Of a stretch of DNA of 64,000 nt, positions 9,152 to 18,423 are shown in pieces. Every line of letters starts with the position of its first letter. Position 1 is the stretch's first letter. The stretch is from NCBI RefSeq assembly GCF_001595645.1, contig NZ_LNKT01000056.1, forward strand, positions 62,001 to 126,000, written 5' to 3'. Origin of the DNA: Sulfurovum riftiae. Lineage in GTDB: Bacteria > Campylobacterota > Campylobacteria > Campylobacterales > Sulfurovaceae. The notes under the pieces were generated by a model. The model saw nothing but the letters and a program-made list of their open reading frames with translations. It was not told the origin of the DNA and did not search any database. The position numbers and the translations under genes were made by a program.

Positions 9152-9922
9152 ATGATCATAGATACACATTGCCATTTGGACGACAAACGTTACAGTGATG
9201 ATCTTGATGCTGTGATAACAAGAGCCAGACAGAAAGGGGTGGAGAAATTCATCATTCCCGGTGCGGACCCTGAGAGCCTTGAGCGGGCGGTAGAGATCGC
9301 GGAGCAGTATGATGCTGTCTATTTTGCCGTGGGTGTACACCCCTATGATGCTGCGAATTATGACCGTACTTTTCTGGAAAAGTTCGTGACACACCCAAAA
9401 TGTGTTGCCATAGGAGAGTGCGGACTGGACTACTTCAGACTGCCTGAAAGTGAAGCGGAGATCGCTGTAGAGAAAAAACTGCAGAAAGAGGTGTTCATAG
9501 ACCAGATCCTCTGGGCGAAGGCTCTCAAGAAACCGCTCATCGTACATATACGCGATGCCGGTGCCGACTCTCTGGAGCTGCTTCAGGAATATGCGGGAGA
9601 AGAGGGCGGTGTGCTTCACTGTTACAATGCCGATGAATCCCTGCTGAAGCTTGCTTCGAAGAATTTCTACTATGGTATCGGAGGGGTATTGACCTTCAAA
9701 AATGCCAGGAAGCTGATCAATGTCTACCCCAAGATACCACGGGAAAGACTCATCATAGAGACAGATGCACCATACCTGACACCGCATCCGCACCGTGGAG
9801 AGAGGAACGAACCTGCCTACTGTACGTTCGTAGCAGACAAGATGAGTGAGCTCAGCGGCATTTCGCGTGCAGAGATGGAGACACTGACGACACTGAACGC
9901 CGCAAGACTCTTTGGGATATAG
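9152..9922 (+). CDS. tatD: TatD family metal-dependent DNase
   Basis: A 256-residue TIM-barrel metallohydrolase. The metal ligands THCHLD are at residues 5-10, EC in GECGLDYF near 90-97, HIRDA near 132 and ETDAPYLTP near 206. TatD/YcfH proteins are 3'-5' nucleases linked to DNA repair and DNA degradation. It is the first gene of a long same-strand run through wall and LPS genes; the transglycosylase starts 8 bases after its stop. The start is supported by AAGGTGAGGGG upstream. Confidence 0.92.
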   Translation: MIIDTHCHLDDKRYSDDLDAVITRARQKGVEKFIIPGADPESLERAVEIAEQYDAVYFAVGVHPYDAANYDRTFLEKFVTHPKCVAIGECGLDYFRLPESEAEIAVEKKLQKEVFIDQILWAKALKKPLIVHIRDAGADSLELLQEYAGEEGGVLHCYNADESLLKLASKNFYYGIGGVLTFKNARKLINVYPKIPRERLIIETDAPYLTPHPHRGERNEPAYCTFVADKMSELSGISRAEMETLTTLNAARLFGI

Positions 9923-9930
9923 GCTCTAAA

Positions 9931-11025
9931 ATGCATAAAGGTATCAAAACGTTTCTTCTTTGTTGGATCATGATACCTACAGCGATTTTTGCCGCTTCCC
10001 TTCCCGAAAAGTACCCTGTTTACAGTTATGTATTCTCCGAGTTCGACGTAGATGAAGCCTATATCGACAATGATGACTTCATCCGCTTCGTCCAGCAGAA
10101 TGAAAAAAGTATCAAACGTCTATATGCCCGTTCCATGAAGAGAGGTGCAGTGCTTTCTCCCATGGTCAAAGGCTACCTGATGGACAAAGGGCTTTCGGAC
10201 CTTTTTATCTACCTCTCTATGGTGGAGTCGGGTCTCTCGACCGATATCGTCTCTTCAAAGAAAGCGGTAGGCCTCTGGCAGTTCATGCCTGCAACGGCAC
10301 AGCATTACAAACTGGATGTATGCAACAGTTTCGATGAGCGCTGCGACCCTGTCTCAGCGACCAATGCGGCGATCACTTATCTGAACAAGCTGCATAGGCA
10401 GTTCGGAAAATGGTATCTGGCCGCTATTGCCTACAACTGCGGCGAAGGCCGTCTCGAAAAAGCTATCAAAAAGGCGGGCAGTGACGAACTGGGTATCCTT
10501 ACTGATGAGAGGGACAAGTATCTCCCCAAAGAGACACGGACGTATATACGAAAGATCCTGCTTGCGGCCATGATAGGCGAGAGCAAGTATCTGGATTTTC
10601 CGGCGGATACGGATGTAAAAAAGGAGATGGTCCAGGTTGAAATCTCAGGCGGATGCGACCTGAAGAAGCTTGCACACACACTGGAGATGAAACCAGGTGA
10701 ATTGTTGGGTATGAACCGGCAGTTCAAACAGGGTGTCGTACCCAAAGAGAAAGCCATTTATACACTAACGATCCCCGAAGAGAAGATGATACCTTTTTAT
10801 CTCAAATACGAATTGAAAACAGAAGAGAAACAGGTCAAACCGCATCTTATCTCGCATGTGGTCAAAATGGGAGATACCCTTGAGAGCATAGCCAAACAAT
10901 ATCACAGTTCGATCGATGAGATCAAAACGGCCAACAAACTGGAGAATGGGTTTCTGACATTGGACTCCCTGCTGCTTGTTCCTGTAAGCCGTAAGACTTT
11001 TGAGGCAATGCTGCGAGCACTGTAA
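9931..11025 (+). CDS. MltD-like lytic transglycosylase with LysM domain
   Basis: A 364-residue secreted murein hydrolase. A signal peptide ends near residue 22. The SLT domain spans about 85-210; the catalytic glutamate is Glu99 in SMVESGLS, followed by GLWQFMPATA and AYNCGEGRL. A single LysM peptidoglycan-binding repeat is at about 308-352 (HVVKMGDTLESIAKQY). It cleaves glycan strands to 1,6-anhydromuramyl products. Family members such as MltD often carry two LysM copies; only one is clear here. It is encoded between tatD and rlpA, an order also found in Campylobacter. Confidence 0.88.
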   Translation: MHKGIKTFLLCWIMIPTAIFAASLPEKYPVYSYVFSEFDVDEAYIDNDDFIRFVQQNEKSIKRLYARSMKRGAVLSPMVKGYLMDKGLSDLFIYLSMVESGLSTDIVSSKKAVGLWQFMPATAQHYKLDVCNSFDERCDPVSATNAAITYLNKLHRQFGKWYLAAIAYNCGEGRLEKAIKKAGSDELGILTDERDKYLPKETRTYIRKILLAAMIGESKYLDFPADTDVKKEMVQVEISGGCDLKKLAHTLEMKPGELLGMNRQFKQGVVPKEKAIYTLTIPEEKMIPFYLKYELKTEEKQVKPHLISHVVKMGDTLESIAKQYHSSIDEIKTANKLENGFLTLDSLLLVPVSRKTFEAMLRAL

Positions 11026-11078
11026 AAGCTGAGATAAAGAGAAATAAAGAGATAATATCCAAAAATAATCGGGGACCT

Positions 11079-11864
11079 ATGAGACGATCGACCATGCTTC
11101 TGCTCTCTGCTGCTGTCATGCTTTCAGGCATGCTTTTCACGGGCTGTGCGAGCAAGAAAAAAGCTGCCTACAAAGCAACGGGACATACCTCTGCTGCCAG
11201 ACACAGATCGACGATGCGTTCCTACAAGGTACATGGGAAACGGTATACACCGACCTATGTGGAAGTAGGACAGAAGATGAAGGGTATTTCCAGCTGGTAC
11301 GGCCCCAATTTTCACGGCAAATACACCAGCAACGGCGAACGGTACAATATGCATGCACGTACAGCGGCACACAAGACCTGGCCGATGGATACCATGGTCA
11401 GGGTACGAAACCTGCAGAACGGCAAAAGCACGATCGTGCGCATCAACGACAGAGGTCCTTTTGTCAGGGGACGTATCATAGACTGCTCCTACAAGGCAGG
11501 CAAGGAGATCGGTCTCGACAGAATGGGGATCGCCAAGGTACAGATCGAAGTGGTCGGGTTTTCAGGAAAAGTGCAGTCTGATGCAGCCATTGCCAAAGCC
11601 AGAAGAACAAAGACCGAAGCACGTGTGCGTCTGACGAACTTCGGGGTGCAGGTCGGTGCTTTCAGAAATTACGAAGGGGCAAAGATCTACAAAAAGAGAT
11701 ATGCCCATATACATCCGCGCTACAAACCCGTCATCAAAAAGTTTCCGGATGTGGACGGTGCACCGCTATACCGTGTATGGCTGATGGGCTTCGGTTCAGA
11801 GGATGAAGCCAGAGACTTCAAGAACAGCAACGATATGCCGGGTGCATTCATCGTACGAAATTAA
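11079..11864 (+). CDS. rlpA: RlpA-like septal lipoprotein (DPBB plus SPOR)
   Basis: A 261-residue lipoprotein. The lipobox ends at Cys23 (LFTGC). A double-psi beta-barrel domain follows at about residues 63-155, with GISSWYGPNFHGKYTSNGE and the catalytic-type RINDRGPFVRGR segment. The C-terminal SPOR domain, at about 185-258, begins GVQVGAF and binds denuded septal glycan. RlpA acts on such glycans as a lytic transglycosylase in some species. It sits directly after the MltD-like gene and before hisB, consistent with a wall-remodelling operon. Confidence 0.88.
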   Translation: MRRSTMLLLSAAVMLSGMLFTGCASKKKAAYKATGHTSAARHRSTMRSYKVHGKRYTPTYVEVGQKMKGISSWYGPNFHGKYTSNGERYNMHARTAAHKTWPMDTMVRVRNLQNGKSTIVRINDRGPFVRGRIIDCSYKAGKEIGLDRMGIAKVQIEVVGFSGKVQSDAAIAKARRTKTEARVRLTNFGVQVGAFRNYEGAKIYKKRYAHIHPRYKPVIKKFPDVDGAPLYRVWLMGFGSEDEARDFKNSNDMPGAFIVRN

Positions 11865-11875
11865 GGGAGAGAAGA

Positions 11876-12448
11876 ATGATAGAAGTAACAAGAGAGACGA
11901 AAGAGACACAGATAGCGGTCAAGCTTAACCTCTACGGAAAAGGGCAGGCCAGGATCAATACGGGTGTAGGCTTCTTCGACCATATGCTCGAAGCCTTTAC
12001 CAAACATGCCCATATCGACCTGGAAGTAAGCTGTACGGGTGATACACACATTGACGATCACCATACGGTCGAAGATGTCGGTATCGTCATCGGACAGGCC
12101 CTGAGAAAAGCGATCTACCCGGTACAGAGCATCGAGCGCTTCGGAAATGCCACGGTCGTCATGGACGAGGCGAGTGTTACCTGTGACATCGACCTCTCCA
12201 ACAGGGCATTCCTGGTCTATGAACTGCCGATCGGCGGAAAAGTGGGTGAGTTCGATGTGGAGCTGGTAGAAGAGTTCTTCCGGGCCTTTACTTTCAACCT
12301 GCCGTTGACACTGCACCTTATCTACAACAGGGGAAAGAACAAACACCACATCATCGAAGCTTCCTTCAAGGCATTGGCGGTATCGCTCAGAAGGGCTGTT
12401 GCCGTTAATGAGAATGCGGGGATCCCCAGTACCAAAGGTGTCCTGTGA
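11876..12448 (+). CDS. hisB: Imidazoleglycerol-phosphate dehydratase
   Basis: A 190-residue monofunctional HisB catalysing the sixth step of histidine synthesis. Metal-binding histidine motifs are visible: FFDHML (33-38), DDHHTVEDVGI (60-70) and KHHIIEASFKALA near the C-terminus. Length matches single-domain HisB; the fused phosphatase of enterobacteria is absent. The gene lies inside a cell-wall and LPS cluster, and its stop overlaps the GTG start of kdsC by one base pair of codons (GTGA), so they are coupled. Confidence 0.95.
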   Translation: MIEVTRETKETQIAVKLNLYGKGQARINTGVGFFDHMLEAFTKHAHIDLEVSCTGDTHIDDHHTVEDVGIVIGQALRKAIYPVQSIERFGNATVVMDEASVTCDIDLSNRAFLVYELPIGGKVGEFDVELVEEFFRAFTFNLPLTLHLIYNRGKNKHHIIEASFKALAVSLRRAVAVNENAGIPSTKGVL

Positions 12449-12942
12449 GCATAGAACTGATCGTACTGGACGTCGACGGGACCATGACCGACAGCCGTAT
12501 CACCTACAGCCATAACGGCGACGAGATCAAATCGTTCAATGTCAAGGATGGCCTGGCGATCGCAAGCTGGAGAAAGCTGGGGAAACAGGTGGCCATCATT
12601 ACCGGCAGGCAATCGGCTATCGTCGAGCGTCGTGCGAAAGAGCTGCATATAGAGCATTTCTATCAGGGGGTCGATAACAAAAAAGAGGTACTGGAATCCC
12701 TTTTGGAAAAACTGGACCTTAACATGAAAAATGTCGCAGCCATAGGGGATGACCTCAATGACCTCCAAATGCTCAAAGCAGCGGAGATCTCCTTCGTGCC
12801 GAGGGATGCCTCTGCCTATGTGGACAAGATCGCAACAGTGATCCTCTCCAAAAGAGGCGGAGAGGGTGCGGTCAGAGAGATGATAGAATATCTTATCATC
12901 AAAGAGGGTCTTGAAGAGAAGTATCTGGAACTATGGGCATAA
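12445..12942 (+). CDS. kdsC: KDO 8-phosphate phosphatase
   Basis: A 165-residue HAD-type phosphatase lacking a cap, like KdsC. Motif I is DVDGT (residues 9-13), the lysine is in VDNKKE, and motif IV is GDDLND. It removes phosphate from 3-deoxy-D-manno-octulosonate 8-phosphate for inner-core LPS. The start is GTG at 12445. Its end overlaps lptC by 10 bases, and lptC and lptA follow, which reinforces an LPS role. Confidence 0.9.
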   Translation: MSIELIVLDVDGTMTDSRITYSHNGDEIKSFNVKDGLAIASWRKLGKQVAIITGRQSAIVERRAKELHIEHFYQGVDNKKEVLESLLEKLDLNMKNVAAIGDDLNDLQMLKAAEISFVPRDASAYVDKIATVILSKRGGEGAVREMIEYLIIKEGLEEKYLELWA

Positions 12943-13445
12943 AGTTAGAACTGCTTCTTGTCGTACTGATCGTGGCAATGCTTTCCCTGGCATATACGGT
13001 CAAGCTCTCGGATGATGTCTCTGCCAAAAAAGCTTCCAAAAAAGAGCTGGAATTCACCCAGACGACCTTTACGGAGGTCGATACCCAGAAGCTGATATCC
13101 ACTTCGTTCGGTACCTACGGTGTACGGGAGGGTGGTGTTCTCAAGATACAGAACCTGATATACCATACAGCCTCCATCGATCGTCTGACAGCAGACAGAG
13201 GACGCTATGTCAGAGAGAAGGTCTATCTTGACGGCAATGTAAGAATGAGACAGAAAGAGGGCTTCAACTACAAGTCCGAGCATGCGATCTATGACAAAAA
13301 AACGGAAGTGCTCACGATTACGTCAAAGTTCACGGCAGTGATGAATAAAAATGTGGTCCACGGCAATACCGCCCGTTACGATACACGTAAAAAAATACTC
13401 ATTGCCAAAGAGATAGATGCAGTGGTCTATACCGCAAAAAAGTAG
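12933..13445 (+). CDS. lptC: LPS export protein LptC-like
   Basis: A 170-residue protein with one N-terminal membrane helix (about 5-23) and a periplasmic beta-rich domain. The region LTADRGRYVREKVYLDGNVR has the LptC/OstA signature, in which LPS passes along a beta-jellyroll. LptC links the inner-membrane LptBFG transporter to LptA. The gene overlaps kdsC at its start and is followed after 54 bases by lptA. Sequence conservation in LptC is low, so the call leans on position and on the C-terminal jellyroll pattern. Confidence 0.8.
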   Translation: MGIKLELLLVVLIVAMLSLAYTVKLSDDVSAKKASKKELEFTQTTFTEVDTQKLISTSFGTYGVREGGVLKIQNLIYHTASIDRLTADRGRYVREKVYLDGNVRMRQKEGFNYKSEHAIYDKKTEVLTITSKFTAVMNKNVVHGNTARYDTRKKILIAKEIDAVVYTAKK

Positions 13446-13499
13446 GTTAAAAAGTAATAAAATGGTATACTATGAGTCAAATTTTCAGAAGGGTATGTC

Positions 13500-13973
13500 T
13501 TGAATTTCATCAAAGTGATTCTCCCGTTTTTTCTCTTGTTCAGTCTGCATGCCGAAAAGGTGGAGGTGACCTCTGACTCGATGAAGGCCGAAGACCTCAA
13601 AAAAGAGGTGCATTTCATCGGGAATGTAACGGTGAAACAGCTTGACAGCTGGCTGAAAGGAGACATGGTGATCGTCTATTTCGATGAGAACAATGAGACG
13701 AAAATGTATGAAGCCATCGGAAAGAAGAATGTCGTCACCTTCGAGGTCAAGGAGAAAAAAGGCTTCTACAAAGGCAGTGCCATGAATGTGAAGTATTATC
13801 CTGTGACTTCAAAGTATGTCCTGACAGGCAAAGCGATCATCGATGACCTTCTCAACAAGCGGCATGTCAATGGCGATGTCATTACCCTCGACATGACTAC
13901 CGGCAATGCAACGGTCAAGGGAAGCAAGAAGAAACCGGTCAAATTTATTTTCGATATGGAGAAGAAGAAGTGA
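13500..13973 (+). CDS. lptA: LPS transport periplasmic protein LptA
   Basis: A 157-residue periplasmic bridge protein of the OstA_N family. A signal peptide is encoded directly from the TTG at 13500 (MNFIKVILPFFLLFSLHA), preceded by AAGGG. The motifs VEVTSDSMKAED, HFIGNVTVKQ and INGDVITLDM-like spacing (HVNGDVITLD) fit LptA. A basic Lys-rich tail ends the protein. The stop overlaps the GTG start of engB. It works with LptC to carry LPS to the outer membrane. Confidence 0.88.
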   Translation: MNFIKVILPFFLLFSLHAEKVEVTSDSMKAEDLKKEVHFIGNVTVKQLDSWLKGDMVIVYFDENNETKMYEAIGKKNVVTFEVKEKKGFYKGSAMNVKYYPVTSKYVLTGKAIIDDLLNKRHVNGDVITLDMTTGNATVKGSKKKPVKFIFDMEKKK

Positions 13974-14611
13974 GTGCACCGCGTGTAGTAGAGGCCGCTT
14001 TCATCAAGTCGGCGCAGAGTATCGCAGATTCTTTACCAGAAGATATGAGTGAAGTGGTCTTCCTTGGACGTTCGAATGTGGGGAAAAGTTCCACGCTCAA
14101 CTCTCTGACCCAGCGGAAAAACCTGGCAAAAAGTTCTGCCACACCGGGGAAGACACAGCTGATAAACTTTTTCGAGACACGCTATCTCTATAACGAAGAG
14201 AGTTATCCCGTCCGTTTTGTGGACCTTCCCGGATTCGGATATGCCAAAGTCTCCAAATCGCTCAAAGAGGTTTGGCAGAAGAACCTTGTGGAGTTCATAG
14301 AGCATCGTGTTTCGATCAGGCTTTTCATCCATCTGCGCGATGCCCGTCATCCGCATGCGAAGATCGATGATGATGTGGAAGCCTATATCTCCGAATTCAT
14401 CCGTCCGGACCAACGTTACCTGACCGTGTTTACCAAGATCGACAAACTCAATCAGAAGGAACGTGCCAAACTCAAACGTGAATTCCCCGGTTCCATCACG
14501 GTCTCCAACCTGAAGAAGAACGGCCATGACCGGGTGCACTACGAGATACTGCAGACGATCTTCGGTATCGATGAGACGAAGCATTCCCCCGACGAGGAGA
14601 AAACGGTTTGA
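13970..14611 (+). CDS. engB: Ribosome biogenesis GTPase EngB/YsxC
   Basis: A 213-residue Ras-like GTPase for large-subunit ribosome assembly. G1 is GRSNVGKSS (33-41), G3 DLPGFGYA near 83-90, G4 TKIDKL near 148-153. The start is GTG at 13970, overlapping the lptA stop. Its own stop overlaps the TTG start of the acetyltransferase gene. The last 15 residues are charged and probably disordered. Confidence 0.95.
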   Translation: MSAPRVVEAAFIKSAQSIADSLPEDMSEVVFLGRSNVGKSSTLNSLTQRKNLAKSSATPGKTQLINFFETRYLYNEESYPVRFVDLPGFGYAKVSKSLKEVWQKNLVEFIEHRVSIRLFIHLRDARHPHAKIDDDVEAYISEFIRPDQRYLTVFTKIDKLNQKERAKLKREFPGSITVSNLKKNGHDRVHYEILQTIFGIDETKHSPDEEKTV

Positions 14612-15072
14612 TCACTCTGGTAAAAGCGAACCTTACAGATATCCCTGCAATGCAGGAACTGGTCATTTCCGAGATCAAGGAAGGTGTCATCCTTAACCGC
14701 AGTGAAGATGAAGTGGCCACCAACATACGCTCCTATGTTCTGGCAAAAGAGGGTGAAAAACTGGTAGGCTATACAGCACTGCATATCCACTCCAGAAGGG
14801 TGGCGGAGATACGGAGCCTCATCGTCGATGAAGCGTACCGCGGACAGAAGATCGGTCAGGCACTGGTCAGGTTCGCCGTAGAAGAGGCGAAAGCCCTGCG
14901 TGTCGAAGAGGATGTCCTCGTCCTGACCTATCAGCCGGCATTCTTTGAGAAACTCGGCTTTTCAGAGATCAACAAAGAGGCGATCCCTGAACACAAGATA
15001 TGGGCGGATTGTATCAAGTGTATCCATTTCCCTGTCTGTAATGAAGTAGCATTGGTGTATAAGCTGTTATGA
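14608..15072 (+). CDS. Short ArgA-type GNAT N-acetyltransferase
   Basis: A 154-residue GNAT domain protein. The acetyl-CoA loop is in IVDEAYRGQKIGQALV (about residues 72-87). The C-terminal cysteine-containing segment IWADCIKCIHFPVCNE matches the short, kinase-less N-acetylglutamate synthases. It therefore probably acetylates glutamate in arginine synthesis, although no other arg gene is near. The start is TTG at 14608, inside the end of engB. Another GNAT substrate cannot be excluded. Confidence 0.72.
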   Translation: MITLVKANLTDIPAMQELVISEIKEGVILNRSEDEVATNIRSYVLAKEGEKLVGYTALHIHSRRVAEIRSLIVDEAYRGQKIGQALVRFAVEEAKALRVEEDVLVLTYQPAFFEKLGFSEINKEAIPEHKIWADCIKCIHFPVCNEVALVYKLL

Positions 15073-15530
15073 AGAATCCCTCTCTGATGAAACTGATGAT
15101 GCGACTGTTCTTTTGGTTCCTCATAACAGCTTTTATACTGTTCTATCCCATGCTGATATCGTTCTACGTTTTCCTGCCGCTTTTTGTCGGTGTGATGGGA
15201 TATATCTTTATTGAAGGTATTGATAAGGGGAAGTGGGTGAACATCCTTCTCTCTTTGGTCTATTTTGTCAATCTGGAAGTCAATCTCTCCCTGCCTTTCT
15301 TCCTGATCCTTATCTCGGTCCTGATCGTCTATATGCTCTTTTACAGTACCTTGACGCATCTGAAGAAATGCAAGGTCTGTATACCGCTCCTCACTGTGCT
15401 TCTGATCGATGTGGTCTACCTGGGGATGCTGCTTGCCTATGACTTCATTTTCGGCACCAGCAGCATTGTACTCGATACGATCCTGCTCTATTCACTGGTC
15501 GTTGATCTTCTTGTGGTGGTGGTGTTATGA
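15069..15530 (+). CDS. MreD-like small membrane protein
   Basis: A 153-residue protein made almost wholly of hydrophobic helices, about five by inspection. I do not recognise a diagnostic motif. It overlaps the acetyltransferase stop (ATGA) and its own stop overlaps the start of the PBP2 gene (ATGA). MreD in other bacteria is about 160 residues with five to six helices and sits just before mrdA, so it may fill the MreD role in cell elongation. This is inference from size, topology and position. Confidence 0.5.
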   Translation: MKNPSLMKLMMRLFFWFLITAFILFYPMLISFYVFLPLFVGVMGYIFIEGIDKGKWVNILLSLVYFVNLEVNLSLPFFLILISVLIVYMLFYSTLTHLKKCKVCIPLLTVLLIDVVYLGMLLAYDFIFGTSSIVLDTILLYSLVVDLLVVVVL

Positions 15531-17467
15531 GATACAAAATAACGCTGCTGCTTTTCGCGCTTGTCTGGGCGGGGATGATCATTCGCCTTTACCATGTCAG
15601 CGTCAAGTCCAATTTCTATTATGAAGGGCTTGCCAAAGCGAACGTGGAGAGAAAAGAGTTCATCAAGCCTGTCAGGGGAGAGATCACCGACAGAAACGGG
15701 AACCTGCTGGCCATGAACCAGATCGGTTTCTCGCTCTCGATCAAACCGCATCTCTCCATGAAAGCCAAAGAGGGGAAGAAGAGCCAGCTGGAACAGGCTG
15801 TAGATATTCTTCTCGAGACCTTCCCTGACCTGAACAAGACCACGATGATGAAGGTTTACAAGAAAAAGAGTTCTCCGTACAACCATAAGTTCATCAAAGT
15901 GGTCGATTTTATCCATTATGCGGATATGATGAGTGCCTACCCGAAGTTGAGTATGTATGAGAATCTGAAGATAGAGGCGGAGACGAAGCGCTACTATCCT
16001 TACGGAAGATACTGTGCGCACCTCATAGGATATACCGGACGTTCGAACACCAAAGAGAATGAAGCCGATGAAGTGGTCGATGTCGTAGGCAAAGTAGGGA
16101 AGAGTGGTCTCGAACGCTATTACAACGAATTCCTGCAGGGAGAACTCGGATACCAGATCAACAAGGTGACTGCGAGGAACAGGGCCATCGATGTACTTGA
16201 GAAGATGATGCCCAAAGACAACAGGAACCTTACGTTGAACATCGATGTCGATCTGCAGAAGATGATCTTTGAACACTTCAAAGAGCAGGAGGGTGTGGCT
16301 ATTGTCATGCGTACCAATGGAGAGATCCTTGCCGCTGTCAGTTATCCGGCTTACGACCCGAACCTCTTTGTGGGTGGTATCAGCTCGAAAGCGTGGAGGG
16401 CCCTTCAGGAAGATCTCAAGCATCCCTTTACCAACAAGATTATCCACGGGACCTACCCTCCCGGCTCTTCCATCAAAATGGGTATGGCACTGGCTTTCGA
16501 CAAGGCCAAACCGGGCATTTTGGAGAAAAGCGAATACTGTAAAGGATATATGACCATCGGTAACAGTTCGCACCGTTTCAGGTGCTGGAAGCACAGCGGA
16601 CACGGTACCGTATATCTGCGTAAAGCCATCATGCAGAGTTGTGATGTCTATTTTTACAAAAAAAGCCTGCAGGTTGGAATAGATGCCATGGCCAGGAACC
16701 TACGCTCTTTCGGTCTGGGTGTGAAGACGGGTGTGGATCTTCCCCGTGAGTACAACGGGGTGATTCCGGACAAGGGATGGAAGATGAAGCGTTTCAAACA
16801 GCCATGGTTCCTGGGTGAAACGGTCATCGCTGCCATTGGACAGGGCTATGACCTTGTCACGCCGCTTCAGGTCGTACGCTATACCAATCTGGTGGCTACA
16901 GGTAACCTGGTCACACCAAAAGTAGCCAAGAAAATGAACGATCGGGAGGTCAATACCACCATTGTTCCTATGGAGTTCAATGCCCATTCACTCTCTGAGG
17001 TGCGTAAAGGGATGTATGACGTTTGTAATACACCGGGTGGAACGGCGTACAGACTGATGCATGACCTTCCGATCAAAGTTGCCGGCAAGACGGGTACTTC
17101 ACAGGTAACCTCCATCCCTCAGGGTGTGGGCAAGCGACTGAAGGAGTCCGAACTTGCTTATTTCCACCGTTCACATGCCTGGATCACCACATACGCACCG
17201 TATGACGATCCTCAGTTCGTTGTCACGGTACTTATCGAGCATGGAGGGCACGGGGGGAGTACCTCTGCCCCTATGGCAGGCGATATCTACCGATGGCTCC
17301 ACAAGAACGGGTACTTCAAGAGCAAACTGAAAAAAGAAATAGATACTGCTGTGATTACGGGAGAAGAGCCGCAGGAAAGTCCTGAACTGAAGAAGAAAAA
17401 AGAGAACATCAGGAAGCGAAATGAAGAGCTGAGAAAGAAGAGCAGCAGCGGTCTTTCTCTCTTCTAA
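15527..17467 (+). CDS. mrdA: Penicillin-binding protein 2 (elongasome transpeptidase)
   Basis: A 646-residue monofunctional class B PBP. There is one N-terminal membrane helix (about 4-22), a dimerisation domain, then the transpeptidase domain with the nucleophile Ser314 in YPPGSSIK (SxxK), the SCD triad in MQSCDVYFYK and KTGTSQ starting at Lys521. It cross-links peptidoglycan during cell elongation together with RodA. An extra basic, charged tail of about 40 residues follows the catalytic domain. Last gene of the run that starts at tatD; a convergent antiporter gene ends 15 bases downstream. Confidence 0.95.
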   Translation: MRYKITLLLFALVWAGMIIRLYHVSVKSNFYYEGLAKANVERKEFIKPVRGEITDRNGNLLAMNQIGFSLSIKPHLSMKAKEGKKSQLEQAVDILLETFPDLNKTTMMKVYKKKSSPYNHKFIKVVDFIHYADMMSAYPKLSMYENLKIEAETKRYYPYGRYCAHLIGYTGRSNTKENEADEVVDVVGKVGKSGLERYYNEFLQGELGYQINKVTARNRAIDVLEKMMPKDNRNLTLNIDVDLQKMIFEHFKEQEGVAIVMRTNGEILAAVSYPAYDPNLFVGGISSKAWRALQEDLKHPFTNKIIHGTYPPGSSIKMGMALAFDKAKPGILEKSEYCKGYMTIGNSSHRFRCWKHSGHGTVYLRKAIMQSCDVYFYKKSLQVGIDAMARNLRSFGLGVKTGVDLPREYNGVIPDKGWKMKRFKQPWFLGETVIAAIGQGYDLVTPLQVVRYTNLVATGNLVTPKVAKKMNDREVNTTIVPMEFNAHSLSEVRKGMYDVCNTPGGTAYRLMHDLPIKVAGKTGTSQVTSIPQGVGKRLKESELAYFHRSHAWITTYAPYDDPQFVVTVLIEHGGHGGSTSAPMAGDIYRWLHKNGYFKSKLKKEIDTAVITGEEPQESPELKKKKENIRKRNEELRKKSSSGLSLF

Positions 17468-17481
17468 GATATGCTGAACAG

Positions 17482-18414
17482 TTACATATTTTGTAACGTA
17501 TTGTTGAGGAACAACCCCAAAATAATCACCAGACTGATACCTGCCGATTTGTTATAAAGCTTGTTGGCAGTAATGAAGACCAGAAGAAGGGTGGCCACGA
17601 TCATCGTCGCAATATCGAAAAGATAGGCGGGTGCATCGATGGGCATAGGGTTGGCAAGTGCCGCTGCACCCAGGACCACAGTCGTGTTCGCCAGGTTCGA
17701 ACCGATGATGTTACCGATGGCCATATCCACCTTTCCTTTTGCCGCAGCGGAGATGCTGACCACAAGTTCGGGCATGGAAGTGCCCAGTGAGACCATGATG
17801 ATACCGATGATCCATTCGGAGATACCGAAACTCTTGGCGATCTCGGAAGCACTCTCTACCGTAAAATGGGCACCAACGATCACGAGGATGAATCCGCCGA
17901 TAAGTACGGGGATGGTTGTCATCCATGAGAAATGGCTCATGTCGATCTCATCGAGGTCCTCTATGGGAATACTTTTGGCATCCTGCAGAAGAAAGAGCAG
18001 GTAGGCACCCATAAGAAGCAGAAGCAGTACGGCATCAAATCTTGAAATGACGCCGTCCAGGATCATCAGAATGAAGACCAGCACCGGGACCAGTGCCCAG
18101 GTACTGTCTTTGGCAAAGAAGTCCCTGTTGGGAATGATCTTTTTTGCAATGAGAAATACAGAAGCAAGGACCAGAGTAATGTTCAGTACATTGCTTCCGA
18201 TGACATTGGCAATGGCGATATCGGGCTTGTGGTTCAGGCTTGCCGCGATACTTGCCGCCATTTCAGGCAGAGAGGTCCCCAGTGCAATGAGAGTTGCCCC
18301 AATAATGAATTCAGGTATATTGTATTTGAGAGCGATGCGTTCACTATGGTTGATAATGAGGTCCGCTCCCCAGATGAGTACACCCATTGCAATGACAAAA
18401 ATGACAAAGTTCAT
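17482..18414 (-). CDS. Calcium/sodium antiporter (CaCA, YrbG-like)
   Basis: A 310-residue inner-membrane exchanger with about ten helices in two inverted halves. Each half carries the alpha-repeat signature: ALGTSLPEMAASI near residue 47 with IGSNVLNI, and SLGTSMPELVVSI near 208 with IGSNLANT. These acidic and asparagine positions form the cation site. Family members exchange Ca2+ or K+ for Na+. Its start lies 10 bases after the ybeY stop, so they may share a transcript. Confidence 0.92.
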   Translation of the reverse strand: MNFVIFVIAMGVLIWGADLIINHSERIALKYNIPEFIIGATLIALGTSLPEMAASIAASLNHKPDIAIANVIGSNVLNITLVLASVFLIAKKIIPNRDFFAKDSTWALVPVLVFILMILDGVISRFDAVLLLLLMGAYLLFLLQDAKSIPIEDLDEIDMSHFSWMTTIPVLIGGFILVIVGAHFTVESASEIAKSFGISEWIIGIIMVSLGTSMPELVVSISAAAKGKVDMAIGNIIGSNLANTTVVLGAAALANPMPIDAPAYLFDIATMIVATLLLVFITANKLYNKSAGISLVIILGLFLNNTLQNM

Positions 18415-18423
18415 TGATTTCCT

